64,000 nt of DNA from Antedon bifida (taxonomy: Eukaryota; Echinodermata; Crinoidea; Comatulida; Antedonidae), in contig OY727093.1 in NCBI GenBank assembly GCA_963402885.1, positions 26,101,409 through 26,165,408 on the forward strand, written 5' to 3'. A program made the translations under genes and the position numbers. Positions 15,644-26,890 of the stretch are shown here, piece after piece (within the stretch, counting starts at the first letter, position 1; each line of letters starts with the position of its first letter). The notes under the pieces were generated by a model. That model saw nothing but the letters and a program-made list of their open reading frames with translations, made no database searches and was not told the origin of the DNA.

Positions 15644-17462
15644 TGTATTTATGTTAAAATTTCTAATCAGTTTTTTGTCGATTTGTGATGGTTTTTTCCG
15701 CGCGAGCGTGTTTTCATTTTAATGTCTACGGAACGCCAATTGAGTCATAGAAAATACTATACTATATATCGCGCTAAAATTGAGGTTTTACATTTATTGT
15801 TTGAAATGCTATTAGAAGTCTATATTTATCATATTTCGTTAAATTAACACTTTAAATTGACAGGTCTTGGTAGGTCTTGGTATTTAGGAGGACCCATAAA
15901 TGACGATGACCACTCAGCTCAGTGGCAAGTACTAGCCCCCTTGAAAAAAGGTCCACATTTTATAGGGTTTAAAAAAATTATATAGTGTTAAAGTATTAGA
16001 AATTATATACTCTAGTTTTGTGGTTTATGTAAAATAATTATATTTAAAGAAATCAAGTTTTAAAGCTATAAATTATAAGGTCATGGGTTAAATGGAATCC
16101 GATGTGTAAGAAAGAATAGCGTAAAAATTTGCCAACTGATGCTTCAATGGTTATTGTGTCGCCTATTGTAAGAAGACGTGGTATTCAATTCACAAGGTTC
16201 CTGTCTATTTCGTAGTAAACAGGTAAGGTATTGCAGTAATTATCAACATTTTCTGTTTCTTTTTGAGTAAACTTTTGATAAAGTGTATTTGATATAATAA
16301 TCGTAGGCATAGGGGAGGTAACAGGTGTATGTGAGTGAGTGATTTATTACGTATGAGGTGAGTTAGTTGACGTATGTAGAGACATACTTAATTTGAGGCT
16401 AATATTTATGTAGATAGTGCTATTCTGCTAAACTATATTTAAACACGTTTTGTGTAGACCTATGATTTTCCCCATAGAGCTCACAAAAGCGCTTAAATTA
16501 TTCACTCGAAAAATATAGCGTGTCAAACCATGAAGGGATATATTTCCTCCATGATAAAAGAGAACACCTGTATATTAATATTATTCATGACGCAACAAAA
16601 GGCTTGTGGTCCGGGGCAGCTCAGTCACGGTGCCGATTGAACGTAGGGCCTACGCAGTCTCCTTTTTTCATGATGACAATCATTATTTGCATCATGTTGC
16701 ATCAATGTTGCCATTAGTTACACTAAGCTGTACATGCACTACTTAATCAAGGTATTTGATATTATTATTAATATGGCGCCCCACCCTTTCTACCTAATGT
16801 ATCGTATTACCATACTATATAAATACTTTTAAGTGCACCACTGCCGATCTTTACATTGTTAGAAAAACTCTTTCTGTTCGGTAACCTTAATTCAGTATAA
16901 GCATGACCCTTTGGTAGACTTTTGAACAAATAACCCTTTCATATTATACTTTCTATTTACATCATTGTTGTACGCAGTGGTTGACGGTTGAAAGCCTTAA
17001 TGGAGTGTGAATTTCGTTTGTTTGTCTGTTAATAAGATTTTTAAAAAGGGATTTAATATACTTTGCAGCACTACTGTAGTACTGAGGTTTATTATTCACC
17101 TGTTTTATTGGAGACCTTACCGGTTCAAAAAACTATAGACAAAACTGATCCAGGGTAATTGACGCTGGTTGCCTGCGAAAGGGCAGTGTATTTTCTATAA
17201 AGTCAGGTAGGCACCAGGGGTTTATCATACAACATAGGAGCAGTTCAGTAATGACATTACAAATTAACTGCCTTTGTAAATAAAATTTAATAAAACATCC
17301 GTCCCTGTAGATAGCTTAGTTGGTGATTTAACTTGACAATAATGTGTATACCATTTAAATATTCACAACTTGCAGGAAGATCCATTTAACACTTATTGTT
17401 ATTCTGGTACAGTTTAGTAAAAACGCTTGACAAAACTTGTTGTTCATAGATTAAATATCAAA
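15644..17462. other. Divergent intergenic region PEX11 / SLC22-like
   Basis: 1.8 kb separating divergent start codons. AT-rich; no convincing ORF, RNA gene or paired repeat seen. Confidence 0.55.
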
Positions 17463-20400
17463 ATGGATATCGACGAATGTCTTAAGAAAATAGGAGGTTT
17501 TGGCCGATATCAAGTCATTCTTCTTATTGTGGCACCGATAATTCAAGGAGTATTTACCAGTTGGCAAATGCTGTCATCTGTATTTATCTTGTACGCACCA
17601 TCGCATCATTGCAAAACAGACGAGAAGATTGACGTTGCCATACCGATTGAAGAAGATGGAACATTTGCAAAATGCAGTATGTACACATTTGATGGAAATG
17701 AGACCACTAGCTGTGTAGATGGATGGGTTTATGAAGAATCTGACAAAGTAACTTCATTAGTAACAGAGGTAATCATTATACTTTTCCTCCTTAGTGAAAA
17801 CTTAAAGATAAAACATAGGCCTATACAGTTCCTTATCGAAAACCTTTAATAAAATTGAGATATACAGTTTAGGCCTAACTGGTGATATCTTGAGTCAAAC
17901 ATTCGACCGGAAACAATGTGTCAATTACTGTACTAGAAACTTACATTCATTTAGTTTTGTTGATTATTATTCATATATAAGAAAATCAGCATTTATTTTT
18001 TTTTTACATTTAATACATTAATATACCGTGTTAAGAGATTTGTAAAGTGTTACAATGTAGCCTGTTTATTCCTGAATTTCAAGGTTTTAAACAAAAATAA
18101 ATCTTAACTAAAAGCTAAAGCTAACAACTCTGAGCAATATAATTAATTCTTTGTCTCTCTGTTTAGTATTGTTGACTCGGAAAGTTTTTTTTTCGAGACC
18201 TTGGCATTTTCTTTAGTTGACAGTTATACGTTTTTATTATCTGTAGCCTATATTATAACCGAATCGCATATATCATAATAACATTTTTTTTCATTTCTTT
18301 ATTATCTCAACTAGTTGGATTTGGTATGTGACCAAGCGATACTCTCCCCAAATGCAATTTCTATATTTTTCTGTGGTATTCTTGCTGGGTCTGTGATCAC
18401 TGGTCAGCTATCTGACCTGTTTGGGCGCAAAACTGTTACTTGGCTTGGCATGATGGGAACGATCGTCTGCGGTATTATTTTAGCGTTTATTCACAACTAC
18501 ATTGCCTTCGTCATTGTCTGGTTCTTTCTAGCAAATTTTGTAATGGTAAGATTACTTATCAGTTAGATAATAATTTATTTACAATTGGATATGACGTTTT
18601 CTTGATAATTATCCGTCCGAGAATCATTCTAACTGGAGTGATATAAATGTTTATCATTCAGGGCACCTGATCTGAATTTTTGTCCTTCTTTAATTGCTAT
18701 TATTTTTATACTTGATTGGCTTAAACTTAATCTCCTATTCCATAAGTTTGATATTTATTTTTGTTGGCAATAAAAGTGAATGAAATGAAACTTTAATCTT
18801 ACTCTAATTAATTGAATTTTCTAACATAGTATGATCGTCTAATAAAGAAATCAAACACCGATATCAGTAAAAAGTATATAATAAAGTAAAATAAAATATG
18901 TTATGTTTTTAGGGCCAGTTGACTTGTTCCTTCATTTTATTATTGGAATTATTCCGACCAGAGCAACGATCACTAGCCTGCTGTATCGCTACTACAGCAT
19001 GGGGATTTGGTCTATGTCTACTGACACCAATCGCGTACCTGTTACAAAACTGGCGACATTTTCAATTGGCCATCACACTTCCTATGATACCTGCTCTTCT
19101 ATTCTGGTGGTAAGATTTTTAGTTTCCAATGATACTGTGGGCCTAATTTCTTATCCTAAACGGTGATGTGTTTGGCATCTATTAATATAATATTCAAAAC
19201 AGTATGTACAACATCTTAATCTAATTCACATCGTCAAACCTATAGTACTGGAATATGTATCTGGAAATGACAATAATCACAAAGAGTTTGTTTCTGTAGC
19301 TTTTTACCTAAATACTATTATCTGCTTCTTCTTTTTTTTATATAGGTTTCTTGTTGAGTCTCCACGATGGCTTCAGTCGGTTGGACGTCACGAGGACGCA
19401 AGACGCGTTCTCGAGAAAATGGCAAGATTCAACAAAGTCGATTGTAGCTTTCTTGAAGAAGGATCAAAACAAGAAAGGTTGTTAGCTAAGGATAAACAAA
19501 TGAATCCTGAGTCCCATGCAAAGAAATATTCTGTGTTTGACACCGTACGAACACCGAATTTGAGAAGATGGACTTTGGTGTTGTTTTTCATGTGGTAGGT
19601 TTCATAGATTAGACATTTTTTTAAATAAATATTACAAATTGTAATTATTATATCATATTTATGTCATATATCCTTTTTTTTTAGTACATCTATTATCATA
19701 TTTATTTTTTAATTTAGGACTGTGAACAGTTTAGTTTACTATGGGTTGGCGCTAAATTCGTCTGCCTTGGCAGGAGACAGATTCCTAAACTTCTTTATTC
19801 TTGGCTTAGCAGAGGTTCCAGCATACCTTTTTCAAATATGGGCATTACCTAGGTACGTTAATGTATATCAATTGTTACGGCCTTACCATGTTGAAGCACC
19901 GGTTCTCCTCAGATCAGTTAAGCAACGTCGGGCCTGGTTAGAGCTTGGATGGAGCTGGGGTCCCATTAGACATTTGACTCTTATGGCAGACCTTGCATCT
20001 AGTATCTGCCTCAGACGTATTAGATTATGTTTCTCCTCTGGTTAAGGTGGGCACTGGACGAGAGAAGCCCTTAGTCAATGTTGGGACCAGCCAAAGGTGC
20101 CTTAAACAGTCCTGGCTTAGTCATCATTCAAATGAATGTAAGACTAATTGACATTGTCGTTTACGACAGAAGTCGGCCATAATGTATATCAATCCAGACA
20201 ATTATCCAACCATGAAAAAAGGTGAAAGTGGCAATTTAATTCCGAAAATAACTTTAAAGATGTATTGTTCTCCAAAATCATGAAAAATGATGATTAATAA
20301 AATTATATTTTAAATATGTTGGTTTTGATAACGTTTCAGTTTCTTTTGCCTTAAATTAAATTTTTCAGGTAATTTTTTTTTCGATCCAATTTTTGGTCAA

Positions 20401-21477
20401 AGGGAATAACTATTATAGTTTAACATTAGGCATGTTCAGCCAAAAAATTTGAACGGGGACAATATATCTTTAAATATTGTGCAACATGTCAATTTGTGAT
20501 AGAATAGATGTATTGGCAGTCTTGCCTGAAAAAATTCATATTTTCTTTGCAGATTTGGTCGCCGGCAGTTGCTTCTTTTCTTTCATATAATTGCTTCTGT
20601 TGCTTGCATAATGACAATTGTCATTCCAGTAGAAACTAGTAAGGTTATGCTTCCTATATTACCATTACTATCGTGTCTTATTATACAAAATAATAGGAAT
20701 TTTCTCAGGAAGATTCCATTTTACATAAAGGTGTGGAAACAACTGCATCATGTATCCAAATATGTTTACATTCTAGGTAATGGTACTAACCTCACGCCGC
20801 TCATAACCACGATGGCTTTTATTGGCAAGTTTTGTATAACATTGACATACACCGTTGTTTGGATCTATTCGTCCGAACTCTTTCCAACGGTTATACGGTA
20901 AATTTAATAAATTTCAAAAAGTGTTCGATAATATATTTTAACGTGTACAGGTAGATATAAGAATATAGTTACTTTAGGCATACAATGCTTTGAATCTACA
21001 CGCGTGTATCTTGTGTTATGTGAATTGTTTTGTGGCATTATTTTATTTTTATATTTATTTATTATTTTGTGCAGTACCATTGGAATAGGAGAATGTTCTA
21101 TGATGGCTCGAATTGGTGGAATTTCGGCTCCTTATGTCATGTACTCGGTAAGATCAAAGATATTTTCGATTTCACATTGAGTTTATCAAACTTTCGTAGG
21201 TTTCTATCATGCCCAGAATGTAGTGTACCTTGATGTTCTGTAGACATTAATGTTGCTGTTGTGTTTGCAGGGAAAGTCTGTCTCATGGGTACCTATGGTA
21301 CTGTTTGCTGTACTGTCTGCGATAGCAGGTTTAATTATGCTGCTCTTGCCCGAAACATTAAACCGACCTCTACCGGAATCTATCGAAGATGGAGAAAACC
21401 TTAGAAACACACCACCGGTGACGTCAGCATATTCAATCGCACCCAATGAAGATGACAGTGAGAATACAAAAGTTTAA
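17463..21477 (+). CDS. SLC22-family organic cation/anion/carnitine-type transporter
   Basis: Nine exons: 17463-17768, 18315-18545, 18913-19109, 19346-19594, 19718-19852, 20553-20638, 20777-20897, 21075-21147, 21271-21477, giving 534 residues, the usual SLC22 length. Major facilitator fold, 12 membrane helices expected. Landmarks: N-terminal MDIDECLKKIGGFGRYQ; a large first extracellular loop with several Cys and an N-glycosylation sequon (NET); LDLVCD; GQLSDLFGRKT (MFS loop 2-3 signature); RPEQRS; FLVESPRWL before the big cytoplasmic loop; FGRRQ; YSSELFPTVIR; and LPETLNRPLPESIED at the end of helix 12. The ATG at 17463 is chosen because it starts the conserved MDxDxxL motif. Substrate cannot be predicted from sequence. 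Intron 5 contains a 5S-rRNA-derived repeat and a hairpin repeat. Confidence 0.92.
19874..19965 (+). pseudogene. 5S rRNA-derived sequence (probable head of a 5S-type SINE)
   Basis: GGCCTTACCATGTTGAAGCA, CCGGTTCTC, AGATCAGTTAAGCAACGTCG and GGGCCTGGTTAG...CTTGGATGG follow the order of animal 5S rRNA, including internal promoter A-box, intermediate element and C-box regions, with substitutions and a missing 3' end. It continues into unrelated sequence, as 5S-headed SINEs do. Lies in SLC22-like intron 5, sense orientation. Resemblance judged from memory of 5S rRNA. Confidence 0.8.
20254..20478. repeat. Inverted-repeat element family B, copy 1
   Basis: Begins CTTTAAAGATGTATTGTTC and ends GGGACAATATATCTTTAAA, a terminal inverted repeat. 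Related copies at 23343-23505 and 60196-60774. In SLC22-like intron 5. Confidence 0.65.
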
Positions 21478-22348
21478 ATCATAGATTTTCAGTAATCATA
21501 ATTTCCAAAAAAAATTGTAACCCGGTAGATATTTGAAAGATGACGCCTGAGGTAACGTCTGTAATATTATTGTTACAGTTGTAGAGAGGATTGGAACACC
21601 CCTTTTTGTTGTATACAATGTTACGTACGGTATAATCATGTTACTTACCATATAACTATCTCAGCAATTTGTTCGATGCGCCTGGTCTTTCCTTTGAAAA
21701 TTTCCCCAAAAATACGAAAAATGAAGATTAATAAAATATAAGACTTGCCTTTTTGTAATTTTAATAAAGTTAACTACTTCCGTAGAAACAAAAATGTTTT
21801 TACTTAGGCCTATAAAAAGACAAAATAAACATTTAACTTCAACCAAAAACCCATTGGCTGCAGGTAATCAATTTGACTATGTTTTGCTTTAAATTACAGT
21901 TTTTTTCAGGTAAATATATTTAAATGTCATATTCAACAAAAAGATTTAAAAAATATTGGTTTTCGGGGAGATAATAATTATATCAAACGCGATAATGCAG
22001 AACTCTATAGACGTGATAAATATCGTAGGCATATTTATTCAAGAAGAAGAAGATTTCGAGAAAACAAAAGAATCCGACACATTCATATTAAAGTCATATT
22101 AAGTAACACAGTATTTGAACTGTTATGTAAATAATTCATTTATACGTTTTTTTACAAATTATATAATACTTAACTTACGTTTACGTTTAACAAATACCAA
22201 TAACCTAATATTTACTAACGATTTTACTAATGATAGCTACATTATATACGGTAAAAGCAAGAAAACATTAATTTGAAGTAAAAAATTGTTACATTTATGT
22301 ATTGTATTTTTATTGTACTTTTATACTAGTTCTTGGAATAATTCCACA
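21478..22348. other. Convergent intergenic region SLC22-like / mucin-like gene
   Basis: AT-rich. Contains a likely polyadenylation signal AATAAA near 21731 for the left gene and, on the minus strand, AATAAA at 22309-22314 for the right gene, 35 bases past its stop. A fragment related to repeat family B lies near 21885-21960. Confidence 0.5.
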
Positions 22349-24203
22349 CTACTCAGACGGACTTTTTTTCTTGATCAATACTACAGTTAGTCCTGTTGCG
22401 AGGACTAAGATAGCTATAGTACCAATTACTATCCCAGCTACAGCTCCACCGGACAAATCATCCTGTAGTAAAAAAGAAAAATAATTGTTACCGCCATCAA
22501 GAATGCACAGCTGGGTAACAATCAATTGTAATTTAGACAGCGCTTAATTTTGCTTTTTTATTGATGTGAAAACTACTTTGAAGCAAGTAATTACCTTTGC
22601 TTTGTTGAATGGTCAGATGTTCTTGGAGCTAACTAGGGCCTACCTGCGAATTTGTTTGCAAGTACTCTCAAATGTATGGCTACTTAGTACAACAAAGCGT
22701 CTGGCTGCCATATCTTAGCTCCATTACGCAAAGTACGAAAAGTAGTTCTTAAATAATCATCCTGTCGGTGCAGTACCTGCTTCATTGGACTCAAATCTAA
22801 CCCTCAGCACAAGCTCGATAGTTTAAAGGTATGACAACCGGTGATCTGAAGGTGGTAGGTTCGAATGCCACCCGAGTATTCTCAAACGTGGGCATAAAGT
22901 TACCGTATAAACAAATTACGCGCACTAATTCCATTGAGCTATTAAATATCGTATTACTTTCAATAACAAAGCTTTTCTTACATCATTTTCATCGACTCCT
23001 AGTGTAGTCTCGTGTCCTTGCGTGGTACTGACAGTCATGTTAGCTGTAGTTACAGATTCTGTGCTGGTAAGATTCGTTGTAAGTTTAACTGTTTTTAACG
23101 TCGTCGTCCCGTTTGCGTTCGGTGTTGTTGCATTATCTGTTGTATTCTGGATAAAACAATTTGAGTTACTGTTACAAAATATCATTCGATCTAGTTGTCT
23201 TCATTGCACATGAGTTATGAACGACGTGCATATATAGGCCTACTATATTAAAAAAAAAACTCAAAACAGCTGGGACCAATAGGAATTTTGTTTTTACAAA
23301 TGACGCAGTAGTGACAAAACAAAACGTACAAATAATAAAAAGTTAAAGATGTATTTGTCAATTTAGTATTACATTTTTGTTTGTTCAATCCAATTTGTTG
23401 AAAGTGAATAACTATTATGTGACATTGATATGGCATAGTAAAAAAACATTAAAAACAAAAAAAAAAACATTTTCAGGAGGAGAAAATATAGCCTATCTTT
23501 AAATGTTATAAGTTGATTTACTATTATACATACCCCCATGCTGATGTTCATATCATTTTTCCTAGCATTTTCTGTAACAAAAGTTTGACACACTTTTACA
23601 TTGCATTGAGGAACAATGCATACTTTGGTTGCCGGAAATTTGTAATGTGTAACAGAGGACAATATATATATATATATATATAAACAAATCAGGCAAAGAA
23701 CATTAATTCTAAACCGCCCGGTGATATACTGAAATTTAATTAATTAATTTGAAACGATAAAGATGAGGAAATCTGTGAGAATGAGAAAAAGTCGCCCCAA
23801 CCGAGACTCGAACTCGGACCGCCTGCTTGATATGCAGATGTCCTAACCATTAGACCACTGGGGCTTTCATGGTATTGTTCGAACTCGATCTCATTCTCAC
23901 AGATTTCCTCATCTTTATCGTTTCAAATTATATATATATATATATATATATTATTAAATGCACGATATTGCAGCCTATACAAGAGTTTAAAAATGTGTTT
24001 TCCCCTAAAAATTAATACTTTCCATTCTATATTCACGAAAGTCTAAATATTTTTTGAAAAATAAAAATTGTAAAACCTATTGTCCTACGTGGTCTTGCGT
24101 GAGCTTTAAGCTGGTTCCTGCCACCAATAACATTTTGATTAAGCATCGCAGCATTAACGGATAAGACAAACCCCAAAACCACTAACAGCCAATATTTTAA
24201 CAT
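22349..24203 (-). CDS. Small mucin-like single-pass type I membrane protein (unrecognised family)
   Basis: Four exons proposed: 24203-24089 (or to 24077), 23622-23534, 23146-22982, 22462-22349, about 145 residues. Exon 1 gives a signal peptide (MLKYWLLVVLGFVLSVNA). Exon 2 is short and Cys-containing (CIVPQCNVKVCQ). Exon 3 is almost pure Thr/Ser/Asn with at least five N-x-T sequons (NTT, NAT, NGT, NLT, NMT), a heavily glycosylated stalk. Exon 4 gives a GxxxG membrane helix (GGAVAGIVIGTIAILVLATG) and a tail of about eleven residues, LIKKKSPSE. Phases match throughout (1, 0, 0). The exon 1 donor is ambiguous: GTAGGA or GTTTTA both give phase 1. A further exon in the 24.09-23.62 kb gap is not excluded. 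No homologue recognised; a cell-surface or CD164/endomucin-like sialomucin role is only a structural analogy. Confidence 0.6.
22809..22878 (+). repeat. tRNA-like degenerate SINE fragment
   Basis: A strong B-box-like GGTTCGAATGCC preceded at tRNA spacing by a weak A box. The stems do not fold cleanly, so a decayed SINE rather than a working tRNA gene. In the third intron of the mucin-like gene. Confidence 0.4.
23343..23505. repeat. Inverted-repeat element family B, copy 2
   Basis: Begins GTTAAAGATGTATTTGTC and ends TATAGCCTATCTTTAAA, the same ends as the copies at 20.25 and 60.2 kb but more diverged. Confidence 0.5.
23746..23929. mobile_element. 184-bp element with perfect 41-bp inverted repeats enclosing a tRNA-like sequence
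   Basis: The arms 23746-23786 and 23889-23929 are exact reverse complements over 41 bases (left arm begins AATTTGAAACGATAAAGATG). They enclose a minus-strand tRNA-like unit and a spacer of about 25 bp. TA-repeat DNA flanks it. No coding capacity. Confidence 0.9.
23794..23864 (-). ncRNA. tRNA-like sequence (tRNA gene or tRNA-derived SINE head), 71 nt
   Basis: Minus strand. Acceptor stem GCCCCAG pairs with TTGGGGC (one G-T). D-arm region TGGTCTAATGGTTAGGAC matches the A box. Anticodon arm TCTGC-ATATCAA-GCAGG, putting ATC at 34-36. T arm CCGAG-TTCGAGT-CTCGG with a canonical 7-base loop. Four-arm folding is intact, which is unusual for a SINE relic. An ATC anticodon would read GAU (Asp), where animals normally use GTC, so a functional tRNA-Asp is doubtful. 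Confidence 0.7.
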
Positions 24204-24948
24204 CTTGATGTTGTGATTGTAATCAGCTACAATTGTGATGAAATACTGCAGTGTTTATATTATAATATATCATATTATAAGAAAGACATGGTAGACTTTG
24301 TACCAAGATTCAACGGTACAAGTAAATTAATTAATTAATGATTTATTAGTTAACATGTTAGAGATAAATTGGTGTTCTTCCCCGAGATCTCATAAACTGT
24401 TGTTCATTATGATATTCTGAATATTTTGAGCATGCGCGATCAATCAAACAGGAATGATAGCAAGGTGGTACAAGTGAAAATTCTTCCACAATCTGTTGAT
24501 TCGCGTCAACCAAATTCTGAAGAAGATAGAGATGGCAACCGTCGTTCTAAATGAAATATGCAGTATTAATATGTTTGAAACATTATTATTACTGTATATA
24601 AACTGGTAATCTGTAGGCCTATAGCTGTTACAGTGCATGCTATATTAATATTTGTGCTTAAATTAGGCCTAAAACATCATGTATGTAAACGCTTTTGTTC
24701 GAAAGGTTCTCTCTTTATCTGCTTTTTATTGTAGCATGATACCATTAAATAACCGCAACAATACACAACTACACATTTAATAATTTCAATATTTATTCAA
24801 TTTTAATATATTCTTGACAATTAATTCTAGATATGATGGTTTTACACATTCATTTTTGTAAGCAGTTTACGGCTTGGTCTGTTGTTCCATCTGAGACAAC
24901 TATTTATTGTAGTCTCATGTTCCATCATAAACCCCATTCCATATCAAT
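24204..24948. other. Intergenic region, mucin-like gene / DNase I-like gene
   Basis: AT-rich. Carries the DNase gene's minus-strand AATAAA at 24903-24908. Nothing else recognised. Confidence 0.5.
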
Positions 24949-26890
24949 CTATTTTAATACCATTTCAATCGGGTAGTGGTCACTCACGTCTTTTGCCTGA
25001 AATCGAGATTATTGTAATATTGTTAATTCAATTTAATTTCTAGTGAAAAGGTCAAACACATACAAACATATTACATAAACTTTCTCAAATGCACTTATCT
25101 GTATTGGTTCTACTCTATCACCGTACCTCGGCATAAGTGAGTTTAAAAGCATTTTGAAAATCAAAAATCCCGGCAGATCCTGTTTGATAGCTAGATTTGA
25201 GATTTGAACCAGCAATAACAATTCTAAAATGGAGAATGGTTAAACTTAATTTATAGTATGTTCGTTTATAGGAGTTATTTCGATGTGATTGAAAATGAAA
25301 TGATACGGTATGGTACTGTTTCCATACTGTACACTATACTCAAGTGAAACTTTCTTAGTGGCCGGACGTCATCATAGTAGTACTGTAGTGGTCATCGTTC
25401 CGGGCAGTGGTGGTCATCGTTGTGGATTCATGATGGTTGTGAGTAAACCTTTTGGACCAGGGTGTTTACCTGTCATATGCGCAGTCTGTGGTCGATACAG
25501 TTGTATCTTGGTCATCTGAAATCAGCCAATCAAATCTTGATTGAGTACGCAGACGAATGAAAGGCCATTCAGATTTTGTGACGTAAGAACAATCAGCGTT
25601 AAAATCTCCTGCGATGATTACATCCTAAAATAGTAGGTGTATAGATTGCTATAGCTTAATATTATACTCGTATTCTGATTATATTATATAACTCTATCTA
25701 TAGAGTTTCGTTATGTTAGTTGTCTAGATGAATTAGTTAATTCTTACCTCTAGACCCCATTTACATACCACGTCATCGTAAACATCTGTTAAACTATCTA
25801 CCTCGGCTTCTGCCGCGTCAGGAGTGGTATGGATAGGAATAATAGCAAAGTCGTTAACTTGGGTTGATGGTGAACTAAATCTCACAACAAACGGCTCACG
25901 AATGAACTCGTCAATGGGAGGATCGTAACCTTCGATTCCGTCATCATATTCGTATGTATGGGTGACAGTTAGTTTGCTCGTCCTAGAACATTGCAAATCA
26001 CGTTTAGTTTACCTCATATAGGCCTAGGCCAAAATATTTTATATTTATGGTCAAACCTTTCAATGATTAGTTTACAGGCCTAAAAACAAAAATTGGACAG
26101 GCAGATATCACTCCAACCAAGTATCGAACGTTTAACTTAGTGCTTTTTATTTTTATTTAGTGACCAAATAAATAATAATGTTTTACTTGTAGAAGAATGC
26201 GTATTGTTCTTTGTACGATGAACGTCCAACTCTTGACCCAATGGCTAGCTCGTATGGATCGGACGAAGATTCGCTGGTGGGGAAAAGTGAAAAATTTTTT
26301 ATATTTATACCCATAAGTCATGATCTAGGCTTCATTTCCTTAATTTTGGCTGTTTATAGATATATTGTTTTACTTACGCATTCACATCATTTAACAGCTG
26401 CACAATGCTAGTACCACTGCTGTCTCGAATCTCTTGAATTAGGACAAGATCGTACCTCAGAATAATCTACGGGAATAAGAAAACAAATCTGCGTTAACCA
26501 GGTCCTGGTAAACTGAAATGTCAATCACTGCAAAACTCAAACTTCTAATCAAATGTCAAATTAAGTAATTCGGAGCAGAAGAACAAAATTATTTTTATGA
26601 CTAGGCCTACATTATCCTATTTAAAAAAAAGATAATTTCAGATGTCTAATTTATGTCAACATTATTAAGTAATGTTGACTCCCACATTTTCTAAAATCTA
26701 GCTAGATTGTGATTGTAGAGTTGATTTTTGGTTCCAAAAATGTACCTACTTGGACAAGTTTGTCAACGACTTCAGGTTTCCCCATCTTGCTTTGTCCAAA
26801 AGTCTGTATGTTGAAAGCTGAGAATTTCACCAATCCGAAGCATTGTGTTACCAAGATGACCAGAACAGTTATACACTGAAAAATGTACAT
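24949..26890 (-). CDS. DNASE1: Deoxyribonuclease I-like secreted endonuclease
   Basis: Seven exons: 26890-26750, 26466-26378, 26273-26187, 25982-25748, 25624-25470, 25223-25127, 24996-24949. All phases join, giving 283 residues (human DNase I is 282). A signal peptide (MYIFQCITVLVILVTQCFG) implies secretion. Colinear DNase I motifs: FSAFNIQTFGQSKMG; YDLVLIQEIRDSS (catalytic-region Glu); GRSSYKEQYAFFY; DDGIEGYDPP; FIREPFVVRFSS; FAIIPIHTTP (catalytic His); GDFNADCSYV (metal-binding Asp/Asn); WLISDDQDTTVSTTDCAYDR; the C-terminal SDHYPIEM (second catalytic His). The structural disulphide Cys pair (NADC/TDCAYD) is present. The second, calcium-stabilised pair of mammalian DNase I is replaced (GIEGYD). 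AATAAA follows the stop by 41 bases. Expected activity: Ca/Mg-dependent cleavage of extracellular double-stranded DNA. Could be the single ancestor-like member rather than a strict DNASE1 orthologue. Confidence 0.95.
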
